From positions 110,316-174,315 of the forward strand of contig NZ_JADHEC010000003.1 of assembly GCF_015277675.1 (NCBI RefSeq): a stretch of DNA of 64,000 nucleotides. Reading direction: 5' to 3'. The first letter of the stretch is position 1. Each line of letters starts with the position of its first letter. Source of the DNA: Flavobacterium soyangense. GTDB lineage: Bacteria > Bacteroidota > Bacteroidia > Flavobacteriales > Flavobacteriaceae. This document shows positions 27,443 to 37,435 of this stretch, piece after piece. The position numbers and the translations under genes were made by a program. The notes under the pieces were generated by a model. That model had not been told where the DNA came from and searched no databases. It saw nothing but the letters and a program-made list of their open reading frames with translations.

Positions 27443-27931
27443 ATGAAAAGAAACAAACCCTATTTTTTTATTCTTCTTATAACAATTATTTCGTTTGCCA
27501 AAAGCTATTCTCAAGAAAGTGTAACTGCCTCTGGAGGTAACGCAACAGGAACAGGAGGTTCTTCAAGTTATTCTATTGGGCAAATAACCTATACAAGCCA
27601 AACAGGTTCCGGTGGGAACATTACTCTAGGAGTGCAACAGCCTTATGAAATTGTAACTCTTGGGAATGAAGATTTCGCTTAAATTAATCTCGTAATGTCA
27701 GCGTATCCTAATCCAACCATTGATGTTCTTCATCTTTTAGTGAGTGAAGATAAATGGAATTCATTGTTCTATCAACTTTATGATATAAATGGAAGAACAT
27801 TTTCAAAACTTCAAAAAATTACAGCTTCTGAAACAAATGTGTCAATGCAAGAATTACAACGTGGCATTTATTTTCTTGCTGTAAATAGCGATAACAAGAC
27901 TATAAAAACTTTTAAAATCATCAAAAAGTAA
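27443..27931 (+). pseudogene. small secreted protein with type IX sorting domain, interrupted by TAA
   Basis: One frame of 162 codons holds a signal peptide (MKRNKPYFFILLITIISFA), a Gly/Ser/Thr-rich mature part (SYSIGQITYTSQTG) and a C-terminal type A sorting domain. The sorting domain has MSAYPNPTIDVLHLLV ... YQLYDINGRTFSK ... GIYFLAV ... KTFKIIKK. A TAA stop at 27680-27682 splits it after NEDFA, just where relatives continue without a break (one base from AAA or GAA). The downstream ATG at 27695 would give a sorting domain without a signal peptide, so the gene is probably inactive. Readthrough is possible but not indicated. Confidence 0.75.
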
Positions 27932-27955
27932 TACTCAAATAACACTAAAAATAAA

Positions 27956-28852
27956 ATGAAAAAATTTACTCTAATTGCGCTATTGTTCTGCTCCTTTACA
28001 ATACTATTTGCACAAGCTCCACAAAAAATGAGTTATCAATCTGTAATTCGTAAAACCGATGGAACGCTTGTAGTTAATACATTGGTAGGAATAAAAATCA
28101 GTATTTTGCAAGGCTCGGCAAGCGGAACAGCAGTGTATGTAGAAACACAAACCACCACAACAAATGCAAATGGTTTGGCAACTTTAGCCATTGGCGGAGG
28201 AACACCAGTTACGGGAACTTTTGCAGGAATAAATTGGACTTCGGGAACTTATTTTATAAAAACCGAAACTGACCCAACAGGAGGTACAAATTATACAATT
28301 ACAGGAACAAGCCAATTATTAAGTGTGCCTTATGCTTTGTATGCCGGAAGTAGCCAAAACAAAGGAAAAACATCTATTACGCTAACTGGCAACATCACTG
28401 ATGCACAAGCTGCTGCTCAAATAGCAGCTGAAAGCGGGTCTTATACTGAAAGTTTATATATATTAAATACAACAGCACTGACAACAGTAAATTTGAGTAC
28501 TTTAACTAACGCATCACAGATAGTAATAACTAATAACGCCAGTTTAAAAACTGTAAATTTCAGTAATCTTACTACAATAGGAAATCGGTTTTATATCCAA
28601 AGGAACCCAGTTCTTTCTTCTATAGGATTTCCATCATTAACTTATGTTGGGTTTTTAGGAGTTTATCTTTCGGGAAACGCTTTGCCAAGTTCACAAATAA
28701 ATACAATTTTAAATAAATTAGTAACAGCAACTATATATACTGGAAGTGCTATAAATTTAAACAGACAAACTCCATCCTCACCGCCAACTGGTCAAGGAAT
28801 TATAGATAAACAAACTTTAATTAATGCTGGAATTCAGGTTTCTACAGATTAA
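27956..28852 (+). CDS. secreted surface protein with leucine-rich-like region
   Basis: The 298-residue protein has a signal peptide (1-20, ending LFAQ) and an N-terminal domain (QKMSYQSVIRKTDGTLV ... GINWTSGTYFIKTE ... LLSVPYALYA). I recognise this domain from many flavobacterial tail-fibre-like or BACON-type secreted proteins. From about residue 140 there is a run of short leucine-rich-like strands (LTTVNLSTLTNASQI, LKTVNFSNLTTIGNR, LSSIGFPSLTYVGF). No C-terminal sorting domain is visible. It is 24 bp behind the interrupted gene and may share its promoter. Function is unknown; a surface or adhesive role is inference. Confidence 0.65.
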   Translation: MKKFTLIALLFCSFTILFAQAPQKMSYQSVIRKTDGTLVVNTLVGIKISILQGSASGTAVYVETQTTTTNANGLATLAIGGGTPVTGTFAGINWTSGTYFIKTETDPTGGTNYTITGTSQLLSVPYALYAGSSQNKGKTSITLTGNITDAQAAAQIAAESGSYTESLYILNTTALTTVNLSTLTNASQIVITNNASLKTVNFSNLTTIGNRFYIQRNPVLSSIGFPSLTYVGFLGVYLSGNALPSSQINTILNKLVTATIYTGSAINLNRQTPSSPPTGQGIIDKQTLINAGIQVSTD

Positions 28853-28881
28853 TTATTTCGCTTACAAAGATGTAAATTATA

Positions 28882-28926
28882 ACAAACCCTTTCAAAATTT
28901 AAAGATTTGAAAGGGTTTGTCTTTTT
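28882..28926. terminator. strong hairpin between the secreted gene and tdk
   Basis: The 15-bp arm at 28882-28896 (ACAAACCCTTTCAAA) pairs with 28906-28920 and is followed by CTTTTTC. It ends the rightward gene and, with its A-rich left flank, may also serve the leftward tdk. Confidence 0.85.
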
Positions 28927-28989
28927 CAACACTTTCTATTTCAATCTGGTCTCGGCTCCCTCTTTTTTGGAGAGGGTTGGGGAGAGGAT

Positions 28990-29580
28990 TTATTTCTCCT
29001 CATCCTTCTTCATCGCATAAAAATAGGCAGCGCGACTCAATGGTTCGTATTCTTCGGTTTCGCCAAGCATAACGAGTTTGTCATTATCAGTTTTTCTAAA
29101 ACTGTAATTCGCCAGATTTCCTGTACGTGTACAAACGGCGTGCACTTTGGTTACATATTCGGCAGTAGCCATCAAGGCTGGCATTGGACCAAAAGGATTT
29201 CCCTTGAAATCCATATCTAATCCGGCAACAATTACACGAATGCCTTGGTTGGCCAAATCGTTACAAATTTTTACGATTTCGTCATCAAAAAACTGAGCTT
29301 CGTCAATGCCGACCACATCGCAACCTTGTGCCAAAATCGCAATATTTGCAGCTGCAGGAACTGGCGTGGAGCGAATTTCATTGGCATCGTGCGACACCAC
29401 CATTTCGTCGTGATAACGGGTGTCAATGGCTGGTTTGAAAATTTCTACTTTTTGTTTGGCAAATTGCGCTCTTTTCAGTCTGCGAATGAGTTCTTCGGTT
29501 TTGCCCGAGAACATTGAACCGCAAATAACTTCGATCCAACCAAATTGTTCTTTATGATTTACTGTGTTTTCGAGAAACAT
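28990..29580 (-). CDS. tdk: thymidine kinase
   Basis: The 196-residue enzyme phosphorylates thymidine for the salvage pathway. It shows the type II TK layout: [20 protein letters not shown] with the P-loop GSMFSGKT (about 19-26), the [10 protein letters not shown] (about 93-102) Walker B with the catalytic Glu, and [14 protein letters not shown]. The zinc-binding Cys pairs of many homologues are incomplete here (only VCTRTGN is seen). The ATG at 29580 is chosen, as the family starts [17 protein letters not shown]; a longer frame upstream is not homologous. Confidence 0.93.
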   Translation of the reverse strand: MFLENTVNHKEQFGWIEVICGSMFSGKTEELIRRLKRAQFAKQKVEIFKPAIDTRYHDEMVVSHDANEIRSTPVPAAANIAILAQGCDVVGIDEAQFFDDEIVKICNDLANQGIRVIVAGLDMDFKGNPFGPMPALMATAEYVTKVHAVCTRTGNLANYSFRKTDNDKLVMLGETEEYEPLSRAAYFYAMKKDEEK

Positions 29581-29828
29581 TTTGTATTTTTCTGCCTTTA
29601 AAAATGAATAGTTTTTATTACTTTGTAACGAAACAAACCGACATAAAAATTTTATACTTTTACGTCGTCTCAAAAGTAGAAAATTTTTATCAAATCGAAG
29701 ATTCACGAACACTTATTTGCAAAATAATTATATTGTGAGTAAAGGTTACTTCTTCCCTTGACTAAATAAAAAATAAAGAAAACATTTATTAAAAAAGATA
29801 CACCTTACTCACTATAATTTCAAAAGTT

Positions 29829-30749
29829 ATGAAGAAAAAATTGGAAGCCGACTTAATGAGCATTGCGCACAGAGTATTGCAAATTAAAAACAAATCTGAC
29901 ATCAATCAATTATGTATTGAAACAAGAAGACTTTATGAAAAATTGGCTATTTTACAATTTGTTGAGGAGCATTTTGAAGGAGCAAAACCAACGATTGGTC
30001 AAGCCGAAATTGTAGAAAAAATGAAACAATTTTTCGAAGAAAATCATTTGTCGGATATCAAGCCAGCAGCGTCATTGGATAAAATCGTTCTTGAAAATAT
30101 TGTTGAAGAGGAAATAAACGATGATGAAATCGCAGATGATGAGATTGAGGAGGAAACTGAGGTTGAATTTAACGAAACGGAACCTGACGAAGAGGGAGAA
30201 GAAGAATTAACAGAGGAAGAACCTTCAGAATTAGATGCTATTGGATTCCAGCCGGCTTTTGAATTAGACGAAGAATTAGAGGAAGAAATTCAAAATAAAC
30301 CCGAAGAAGTTCAGATTTCTTTTTTGGATTTATTGGGTGGAGATTATAAAGAAACCTTATTTGTGAGAGCCGATCAAATTGAAGTAGCTCCAACTCCAAT
30401 AGCTTTTGACCTTCCAATTGTCACTGATATTCAAGAAGTAGAAGAGAAACTTCTTGCAGAAATTGAATTGAATCCAAAGGACATTGAACCCAAAGCGGTT
30501 TCGCTGAACGAAAAAATGGCAAAAGGTTTGAACATTGATTTGAATGACAGAATCGCTTTTGTAAAACATCTTTTTGGCAACAGCGACGAAGATTACAACC
30601 GTGTTTTGAACCAGTTAATCACCTATGATAATTTTAAGGAAGCCCAAAATTTCATTGAAGATATGGTAAAACCGGATTACAATAATTGGGAGGGGAAAGA
30701 GGAGTATGCACTACGTTTTATCGAAATCATCGAGAAAAAATTCGCTTAA
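29829..30749 (+). CDS. conserved acidic protein of unknown function
   Basis: The 306-residue cytoplasmic protein has a helical N-terminal part (1-80, KKKLEADLMSIAHRVLQIKN), a very acidic low-complexity middle (about 95-145, rich in Asp and Glu) and a helical C-terminal part (about 235-306, LNDRIAFVKHLFGNSDEDYN). The C-terminal pattern is widely conserved in Bacteroidota proteins that I know only as hypothetical. Its stop codon directly abuts the rsmI start (TAA then ATG), so the two are translationally linked. No enzyme motif is visible. Confidence 0.8.
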   Translation: MKKKLEADLMSIAHRVLQIKNKSDINQLCIETRRLYEKLAILQFVEEHFEGAKPTIGQAEIVEKMKQFFEENHLSDIKPAASLDKIVLENIVEEEINDDEIADDEIEEETEVEFNETEPDEEGEEELTEEEPSELDAIGFQPAFELDEELEEEIQNKPEEVQISFLDLLGGDYKETLFVRADQIEVAPTPIAFDLPIVTDIQEVEEKLLAEIELNPKDIEPKAVSLNEKMAKGLNIDLNDRIAFVKHLFGNSDEDYNRVLNQLITYDNFKEAQNFIEDMVKPDYNNWEGKEEYALRFIEIIEKKFA

Positions 30750-31451
30750 ATGGGTAAATTATACATTGTTCCAACGCCAATAGGCAATCTTGAAGATATG
30801 ACTTTTCGGGCGATTCGGATTCTAAAAGAAGTCGATTTGATTCTCGCCGAAGACACCAGAACAAGCGGAAAATTACTGAAACATTTCGAAATTGGAACGC
30901 ATATGCACAGTCATCATATGCACAACGAACACAAAACGGTCGAGAATTTAATCTCGCGTTTGAAAGCGGGAGAAACTATCGCCTTGATTTCGGATGCAGG
31001 AACGCCAGCAATTTCTGATCCTGGATTTTTGCTCACTCGCGCTTGTGTCGAAAACAAAATTGATGTAGAATGTTTGCCTGGTGCAACTGCTTTTGTGCCG
31101 GCTTTGGTCAATAGCGGTTTGCCCAATGATAAATTTGTTTTCGAAGGATTTTTGCCCGACAAAAAAGGAAGACAAACTAGATATTTGGCACTTGCCGAGG
31201 AAACCAGAACGATGATTTTGTATGTTTCACCACATAAATTAGTCAAAACTTTGGCCGAATTTATCACCTTTTTTGGCGAAGACCGACAAATTTGCGTTTC
31301 ACGGGAATTATCAAAATTACATGAAGAAAATGTTCGCGGAACGGTTCGCGAAGTGTTGACGCATTTTGAAAACAAACCACCAAAAGGTGAAATTGTGGTT
31401 GTTGTAGGAGGGAAAATAGCAGTTAAAGAGAATAAAAAAGAAAGAGAATAA
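30750..31451 (+). CDS. rsmI: 16S rRNA (cytidine-1402-2'-O)-methyltransferase
   Basis: The 233-residue SAM-dependent enzyme methylates the ribose of C1402 in the decoding centre of 16S rRNA. It begins GKLYIVPTPIGNLEDMTFRA, the hallmark of the family. LAEDTRTSGKLLKHF (about 33), ALISDAGTPAISDPG (about 79-93) and LPGATAFVPALVNSGLP (about 107) are also present. The C-terminal part has EIVVVVGGK. It is about 50 residues shorter than the E. coli protein, which has an extra C-terminal domain; the short form is usual here. It follows the acidic gene with no gap. Confidence 0.94.
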   Translation: MGKLYIVPTPIGNLEDMTFRAIRILKEVDLILAEDTRTSGKLLKHFEIGTHMHSHHMHNEHKTVENLISRLKAGETIALISDAGTPAISDPGFLLTRACVENKIDVECLPGATAFVPALVNSGLPNDKFVFEGFLPDKKGRQTRYLALAEETRTMILYVSPHKLVKTLAEFITFFGEDRQICVSRELSKLHEENVRGTVREVLTHFENKPPKGEIVVVVGGKIAVKENKKERE

Positions 31452-31462
31452 AAAAGTAATCA

Positions 31463-31813
31463 ATGACAATACAATATTTTTTAGAAAAATTAAAACAAAC
31501 CCCAAACACCATTACATTTCCGGAAACCATCGCAGTGATTGAAGAAAATTACGATTTTATTCCAACGACTTTCGAAAATGGTTCGCTGCAAAATCACGCA
31601 GGGGAAAATTCAGGTTCTTGCAAATTATTTGCTTTTGCCCAATTGCAAAACTTGTCTCAAGCAGAAACCTTGGCTTGTTTTGGAGCCTATTATTTTGATG
31701 AAGTATTAGGAAATCCAGAAGGAACAAACCATCAAAATATTCGTAATTTTATGAATACAGGATGGGACGGAATCAAATTTGAAGGAGAAGCTTTGGTTTT
31801 GAAAACATTATAA
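31463..31813 (+). CDS. HopJ-family protein
   Basis: The 116-residue protein matches the HopJ type III effector family by its ENYDFIPTTFENG, NHAGENSGSCKLFAFA and CFGAYYFDEVLGNPEGTNHQNIRNFM segments. Despite the name, free-living bacteria without type III secretion carry it widely, so a secreted effector role is unlikely here. It lies 12 bp after rsmI on the same strand and faces ade, whose stop is only 1 bp away. Confidence 0.85.
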   Translation: MTIQYFLEKLKQTPNTITFPETIAVIEENYDFIPTTFENGSLQNHAGENSGSCKLFAFAQLQNLSQAETLACFGAYYFDEVLGNPEGTNHQNIRNFMNTGWDGIKFEGEALVLKTL

Positions 31814-31814
31814 T

Positions 31815-33437
31815 TTACTCCACTTCCAAGTCAACAAACGAAAAAGTATTTCCGCTAAACAATCCTTTGTCGGATAATTTCAAATCGGGAATCACGAGTA
31901 AAGCCATAAACGAAAGCGTCATAAAAGGAGCTTTCAAATTGCTGCCCAACTCCTTTGCCATAGCATCAATTTCCTGATATAATTTTCCGGTTTCCCAGCC
32001 GTTTTTGTCGCTCATAATTCCGGCAACAGGCAACGGTAACATTTTGTTTTCAGCACCATTCACGGCGCAAACTCCTCCACGGTTCTCGATGATAAGATTC
32101 ACTGCATTGCAAATTTCCTCGTCAGAAGTTCCTACGACCACAATATTATGACAATCGTGTGCCACAGAACTAGCGATTGCGCCTTTTTTTAAACCAAAAT
32201 TTTTGATGAAAGCAATTGCGGGTTTTGTGTTTTGATAGCGATTGACAACAGCCATTTTCAAGATGTCGTTTTCCGTATCCGAAACGATTTTTCCATCAAC
32301 AATTAGTGATTTATGATGAATTTCATTGGTAATCAATTGTCCTTCCAAAGCTTCGATTACCCGAATTTTTGAACCTTTTCCCAAGACTTCAAAATTACTG
32401 ATTTTTTTTGAAGTAATATTAAAATTATTGGGTGTTTCAAAAGGAATATGTTTTACAAAAGACTCCCCATTTTCAGCAACTAATTCTCCGTCGATATATG
32501 TTTGTTTTACATTAAAATCTATCAAATCTTCAACCACGATAAAATCGGCAGCATCGTTTTCTTTCAATAATCCAACGTTCATTTTATAATGATTCGCGGG
32601 ATTCACGCAAGCGGCTTGCAAGATTTTAAAAATGTCAATCCCTTTGGCAACAGCCCGAGCACAAAGCAAATTAATGTGTCCCACAATCAAATCGTCGGGA
32701 TGTTTGTCATCAGAACAAAACATCATATTTTGATAATTTTCAGGAAGTAAATCGATGAGTGCCTCAAAATTTTTGGCGGCACTCCCCTCGCGAATAAGCA
32801 CTTTCATCCTGAGCGATAATTTTTCCTCGGCTTCTTCAAAAGTGAAACATTCGTGATCTGTTGTAATTCCTGCCGAAATATATTTTTGAATCGCCTCGCC
32901 TCGTAATCCCGGAGCATGGCCATCAACGGGTTTGCCGAAATGTTTCGCCCAATGGATTTTCTTCAAAACTTCTTCATCATCAAATAAAACACCGGGATAA
33001 TTCATCATTTCCGCCAAATAATAAATATCGGGTGAAGCCATTAATTCCTTGATTCCTTCTGAATCGATTACTGCGCCAGCACTTTCGAAAGTTGTCGCGG
33101 GAACACATGAAGGCGCACCAAAATGAAATTTCAACGGCACCTTTTTACTGTTTTCAATCATATAATAAACACCGGCTGTGCCTAAAACATTGGCAATTTC
33201 GTGTGGGTCAGAAATCGTAGCCACCGTTCCGTGAAGCACGGCAATTTTTGCAAATTCAGAAGGAACGAGCATCGAGCTTTCGATATGAATGTGGGAATCG
33301 ACAAATCCGGGCATAATGTAGCTTTTCACTTTGTGATTTTTTTCGATTATTGAAATGATTTTCCCATTTTCGACAGTGATTTCACCAGCAAAAATCCGTT
33401 TGTTTTCTATATCGACAATTTGTCCTTGAATTTGCAT
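31815..33437 (-). CDS. ade: adenine deaminase
   Basis: The 540-residue amidohydrolase converts adenine to hypoxanthine and ammonia in purine salvage. The metal-binding signature is [12 protein letters not shown] (about 45-56). Further metal-site residues lie in [12 protein letters not shown] (about 170-181) and [11 protein letters not shown], with [10 protein letters not shown] (about 241-250). The C-terminal Ade domain has [13 protein letters not shown] (about 428-440). Length and motif order match the Ade/YicP group rather than adenosine deaminases. Confidence 0.94.
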   Translation of the reverse strand: MQIQGQIVDIENKRIFAGEITVENGKIISIIEKNHKVKSYIMPGFVDSHIHIESSMLVPSEFAKIAVLHGTVATISDPHEIANVLGTAGVYYMIENSKKVPLKFHFGAPSCVPATTFESAGAVIDSEGIKELMASPDIYYLAEMMNYPGVLFDDEEVLKKIHWAKHFGKPVDGHAPGLRGEAIQKYISAGITTDHECFTFEEAEEKLSLRMKVLIREGSAAKNFEALIDLLPENYQNMMFCSDDKHPDDLIVGHINLLCARAVAKGIDIFKILQAACVNPANHYKMNVGLLKENDAADFIVVEDLIDFNVKQTYIDGELVAENGESFVKHIPFETPNNFNITSKKISNFEVLGKGSKIRVIEALEGQLITNEIHHKSLIVDGKIVSDTENDILKMAVVNRYQNTKPAIAFIKNFGLKKGAIASSVAHDCHNIVVVGTSDEEICNAVNLIIENRGGVCAVNGAENKMLPLPVAGIMSDKNGWETGKLYQEIDAMAKELGSNLKAPFMTLSFMALLVIPDLKLSDKGLFSGNTFSFVDLEVE

Positions 33438-33500
33438 TTAGTTTATTTTAAAAAGATCTATTCAAAAGTACTATCATTTTGCTTTAGAGCATAACTTTTA

Positions 33501-33557
33501 AGCCACAGATTCACAGATTTTTTTAATTTTTTTTATAAAATCTGTGAATCTTTGGCT
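33501..33557. repeat. palindromic element, AGATTCACAGATTTT family
   Basis: AGCCACAGATTCACAGATTTT (33501-33521) pairs with 33537-33557 over about 20 bp with one mismatch around a T-rich loop. It lies in the 215-bp gap between ade and recJ. Similar AGCCACAGATTCACAG sequences are familiar dispersed palindromes in flavobacterial intergenic DNA (recalled, not searched). Confidence 0.75.
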
Positions 33558-33652
33558 AATTTTTTTTGACCTTAAATTAGTTTGCTATTTTTAAACTAAA
33601 TTTGTTCAATCTCACAAAATCTGAAATCGTAATTCTCAATTCGTAATTAATT

Positions 33653-35341
33653 ATGCGCTGGACTCTCAAACCAAAACCTTCGGAAGAAAAAGTTAAACAG
33701 CTAGCGGCCGCTTTGAATGTCGAGGAATTCGTGGCAACATTGCTTGTACAGCGAGGTATTGAAACTTATGAAGAAGCTAGACAATTTTTCCGTCCGACTC
33801 TGGCTGATTTACATAATCCATACTTGATGAAAGATATGGATAAAGCGGTCGAACGCATCGAATTGGCGATTGAAAATCAAGAAAATATTCTCGTTTTTGG
33901 CGATTATGATGTGGATGGAACGACTGCAGTTTCCTTGGTTTCGTTCTATTTGAAAACCTATTATCCCAATGTTGCCACGTATATTCCAGACCGTTATGAC
34001 GAGGGTTACGGGATTTCTTTCAAAGGAATCGATTATGCCGATGACAATGGTTTTTCGCTGATTATCGCTCTGGATTGTGGAATAAAATCCATTGATCACG
34101 TGGCTTACGCCAAAGAGAGAAACATCGATTTTATCATTTGTGACCACCATCGACCGGGAGAATATTTGCCAGAAGCGGTAGCAGTTTTAGATCCAAAACG
34201 GGATGATTGCAATTATCCTTATGATGAATTATGTGGCTGCGGAATTGGTTTTAAATTGATTCAGGCATTGGGTGAAAACCGAAATCAAACCATTGAAGAT
34301 TTGACTTCCTATTTGGATTTGGTTGCAACTGCAATTGCGGCTGATATTGTTCCAATGACGGGGGAAAACAGGATTTTGGCTTATTTTGGTTTGCAGATCA
34401 TCAACTCTGATCCAAGACCAGGAATCAAGGCTTTGGTTCATCAAATAAAAAAGAAAACTTTAGATATAACCGACGTGGTTTTTATCATTGCGCCCAGAAT
34501 TAATGCAGCGGGAAGAATCAAACACGGCAATCACGCTGTAGAATTATTGTCGGAATTTGATTTTGAACAAGCCCAACAATTTGCATCGGAAATTGAGGCG
34601 TATAATTCCGAAAGGAAAGATTTGGACAAGCAAATTACGAAAGAAGCACTTGGTCAAATTATAGAAAACAATGAAGAAAAGCGTTTTTCGACGGTCGTTT
34701 TTCAGGAAGATTGGCACAAAGGTGTAATAGGAATTGTGGCTTCGAGATTGATAGAAACCTATTATCGTCCGACATTGGTTTTTACTAAAAGCGGCGATAA
34801 ATATGCAGCATCGGCGCGATCCGTAAAAGGGTTTGATGTGTATAATGCCTTGGAAGTTTGTTCAGAACATTTGGAACAATTTGGAGGTCATAAATATGCT
34901 GCAGGAATGACTTTATTGGAAGAAAATTATCAACTATTCAAGGATACTTTCGAAAAAGTGGTCGAAGAAACGATTCATCCCGATTCATTAACTCCCGAAA
35001 TTTCGATTGATGCCGAAATAGACTTTTCTGATATCACACCAAAACTGATTCGGATTCTCCAGCAATTCGAGCCTTTTGGGCCGCAAAATATGACGCCAGT
35101 TTTCCTGACCAAAAACGCGAAAGACACGGGTTATGCCCAAAAATTGGGAGCCGATGAAGAACATTTAAAACTTTTTGTACGACAAAATAATTCTGAAGGA
35201 ATGGCCGCAATCGGTTTTGGCTTGGGGGATAAAATGGATTTGGTAACCAATAAAAAACCATTCGAAGTAGTTTATTGTATCGATGAGAACGAGTGGAATG
35301 GAAAAGTTTCAATTCAATTACGATTGAAAGAAATAAAATAA
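33653..35341 (+). CDS. recJ: single-stranded-DNA-specific exonuclease RecJ
   Basis: The 562-residue nuclease degrades single-stranded DNA 5' to 3' in recombination and mismatch repair. The DHH family metal motifs are clear: NILVFGDYDVDGTTAVSLVS (about 77-96, motif I), the DCGIKS segment (motif II) and FIICDHHRPGE (about 160-170, the DHH motif III). The DHHA1 domain has FGGHKYAAGMTL (about 413). The C-terminal OB-like domain ends the protein. Length is standard. The MFS gene follows 15 bp on. Confidence 0.95.
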   Translation: MRWTLKPKPSEEKVKQLAAALNVEEFVATLLVQRGIETYEEARQFFRPTLADLHNPYLMKDMDKAVERIELAIENQENILVFGDYDVDGTTAVSLVSFYLKTYYPNVATYIPDRYDEGYGISFKGIDYADDNGFSLIIALDCGIKSIDHVAYAKERNIDFIICDHHRPGEYLPEAVAVLDPKRDDCNYPYDELCGCGIGFKLIQALGENRNQTIEDLTSYLDLVATAIAADIVPMTGENRILAYFGLQIINSDPRPGIKALVHQIKKKTLDITDVVFIIAPRINAAGRIKHGNHAVELLSEFDFEQAQQFASEIEAYNSERKDLDKQITKEALGQIIENNEEKRFSTVVFQEDWHKGVIGIVASRLIETYYRPTLVFTKSGDKYAASARSVKGFDVYNALEVCSEHLEQFGGHKYAAGMTLLEENYQLFKDTFEKVVEETIHPDSLTPEISIDAEIDFSDITPKLIRILQQFEPFGPQNMTPVFLTKNAKDTGYAQKLGADEEHLKLFVRQNNSEGMAAIGFGLGDKMDLVTNKKPFEVVYCIDENEWNGKVSIQLRLKEIK

Positions 35342-35356
35342 TTATTTGCCTATTAA

Positions 35357-36625
35357 ATGAAGAAAAAAGATCCTTACGCAGCATTACGTTATAAAGAATT
35401 CAATGTGTTTTTATTGTTACGATTCGCCATGGTTTTTGCGTGGTCGATGCAGTTTATTATCATAGAGTGGCAAGTATATAGTTTGACTAAAAATCCACTT
35501 TCGTTAGGAATTATTGGATTGATGGAAGTAATTCCGGCAATTGCAATGGCTTTATTCGCCGGACATATTGTAGATCAAAAGGAAAAAAAGGGAATGCTTT
35601 TTAAATGTATTTTAGCTTTTTCTGTTGTAAGTTTTGGATTATTTTTATTGACTTGGCCAAGGATGGTAAGCGGTTTTGCAACCAACACGGTTTTGTATGG
35701 AATTTATTTTTTGGTTTTCCTTGGCGGATTGGTTCGGGCTTTTCTTGGACCAACAATTTTCTCTCTTCTAGCATTGATTGTTCCAAAAAAAGTGTATCCA
35801 AATGCAGCAACCTGGAGCAGTTCGGTTTGGCAAATAGGTTCTGTTGTAGGGCCTTCGGTGGCTGGATTTTCTATAACTTTAATAGGTGTTCATTGGTCTA
35901 TGTGTCTTGTTTTTGCTTGTTCTGTTATGTCATTGATTACGTTGACTCAAATAGGAACTAAGCCTATTTTAAACCCCAAAATTGGAGAGCCAATAATGCA
36001 AAGTTTAAAAGAAGGCGTAAAATTTGTTTATACCAATAAATCTATTTTGGGAGCTTTAACTCTTGATATGGTGGCTGTTCTTTTTGGTGGAGCTGTGGCG
36101 CTTTTGCCCATTTTTGCCCAAGATATTTTAAAAGTTGGTCCTGAAGGTTTTGGGGTTTTACGTGCTGCTCCAGCTGTTGGAGCTTTATTGACAATGTTTG
36201 TTTCGGCGCATCTTCCTTTTTATAAAAAGGCGGGAATAAAATTGTTGGGAGCTATCTTCGCTTTTGGAGTTTGCATTATTGTTTTTGGACTTTCATCTTG
36301 GTTTTGGCTATCGGTTTTGGCGTTGTTTTTTAGCGGTGTTGCCGATGGAATTTCGGTGGTGATTCGTCAAACCATATTGCAACTCAAAACTCCAGATCAC
36401 ATGCGAGGACGTGTTGCTGCTGTAAATTCTATTTTTGTGGGTTCGTCAAATGAGTTGGGCGCTTTCGAAAGCGGATTGACAGCAAAATTGATGGGAACGG
36501 TTACTGCGGTTGTTTTTGGCGGAAGCATGACACTTTTAATTGTGGTTTTTACAGGGATTAAATTGCCTTCGTTCAGGAATTTAGATTTGCAAAAAGACTT
36601 AGACGAACATGAAAATCAGGAGTAA
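35357..36625 (+). CDS. MFS transporter (EntS/MFS_3-like exporter)
   Basis: The 422-residue inner-membrane protein has about 10-12 membrane segments and the layout of the MFS_3 (enterobactin exporter-like) group. It begins ALRYKEFNVFLLLRFAMVFAW and has GLMEVIPAIAMALFAGHIVDQ with the loop 2-3 motif, then PNAATWSSSVWQIGSVVGPSVAG. RGRVAAVNSIFVGSSNELG (about 346-364) is a conserved loop of this group. The substrate cannot be read from sequence. The tail is acidic (DLDEHENQE). It is probably co-transcribed with recJ. Confidence 0.85.
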   Translation: MKKKDPYAALRYKEFNVFLLLRFAMVFAWSMQFIIIEWQVYSLTKNPLSLGIIGLMEVIPAIAMALFAGHIVDQKEKKGMLFKCILAFSVVSFGLFLLTWPRMVSGFATNTVLYGIYFLVFLGGLVRAFLGPTIFSLLALIVPKKVYPNAATWSSSVWQIGSVVGPSVAGFSITLIGVHWSMCLVFACSVMSLITLTQIGTKPILNPKIGEPIMQSLKEGVKFVYTNKSILGALTLDMVAVLFGGAVALLPIFAQDILKVGPEGFGVLRAAPAVGALLTMFVSAHLPFYKKAGIKLLGAIFAFGVCIIVFGLSSWFWLSVLALFFSGVADGISVVIRQTILQLKTPDHMRGRVAAVNSIFVGSSNELGAFESGLTAKLMGTVTAVVFGGSMTLLIVVFTGIKLPSFRNLDLQKDLDEHENQE

Positions 36626-36656
36626 TTAGTTTTGTTGACAAGACATTTTTTTAAAT

Positions 36657-37412
36657 TTACTCAAACTTTTTCAACTCAAATGTCTCACCATCAAAAACGC
36701 CATACGTGAAATAACCAATCCAGTCACCCAGATTTACATACTCGGAGTTTTCGCCAACAGGAACTTTTAAGGGTAAATGACGGTGACCAAAAACGAAGTA
36801 ATTGTAATGTTTGGTTTCCAGTTTTCTTTTGGAGTAAAGAATAAGCCATTCGTTTTCTTCGCCAAGGAATTTCACGTCTTCATCACCTGAAATCAGTTTG
36901 TTTTTTACGGAAAGGTAATGTCCCAATCGCACGCCAATGTCAGGGTGAAGCCATCGAAAAAGCCATTTTGAAAATGGATTCGTGAACACTTTTTTCATCC
37001 GTTTGTAACCTATGTCGCCTGGACCTTTTCCGTCACCGTGACCTATGAGGAAGGTTTTGTCTCCAAAAATATATTCCTGATTTTCTCTGTAAATGGGAAT
37101 ATTCAAAACTTTTTCGAAATAATCGTCCATCCATAAATCGTGATTACCCACAAAGAAATAAATAGGAATGCCGCTGTCACGAATTTCAGCTAGTTTTCCT
37201 AAAACCCGTATAAAACCTTTGGGAACTACGGTTTTGTATTCAAACCAGAAATCGAATAAATCGCCTAACAGAAAAATAGTATCGGCATCTCCTTTGATTT
37301 CGTCGAGCCAAGCCACAAATTTTTGTTCTCTTGGAAAACTTAATTCAGGTGTTGGCGCTCCAAAATGTTGGTCGGAGGCGAAATATATTTTTTTGTTGGT
37401 AGTGATTTGCAT
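36657..37412 (-). CDS. lpxH: UDP-2,3-diacylglucosamine diphosphatase-like metallophosphatase
   Basis: The 251-residue calcineurin-type phosphoesterase has all metal motifs in order: SDQHFGAP (about 13-20), LLGDLFDFW (about 49-57), VGNHDLWMDD (about 103-112), GHGDGKGPGD (about 134-143) and FGHRHLPL (about 205-212). In lipid A synthesis LpxH removes UMP from UDP-diacylglucosamine at the inner membrane. The LpxH assignment follows the HGDG and FGHRH pattern and the usual flavobacterial annotation; a broader phosphatase role cannot be excluded. Confidence 0.82.
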   Translation of the reverse strand: MQITTNKKIYFASDQHFGAPTPELSFPREQKFVAWLDEIKGDADTIFLLGDLFDFWFEYKTVVPKGFIRVLGKLAEIRDSGIPIYFFVGNHDLWMDDYFEKVLNIPIYRENQEYIFGDKTFLIGHGDGKGPGDIGYKRMKKVFTNPFSKWLFRWLHPDIGVRLGHYLSVKNKLISGDEDVKFLGEENEWLILYSKRKLETKHYNYFVFGHRHLPLKVPVGENSEYVNLGDWIGYFTYGVFDGETFELKKFE

Positions 37413-37435
37413 AAAGCTAAAGTATGGATTTTGAA

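Noticed and set aside
14134..27931. Stop-codon recoding as explanation for the broken secreted genes
   Set aside because: One gene has TGA and the other TAA, no SECIS-like or pyrrolysine context is seen, and the M14 gene also has two frameshifts.
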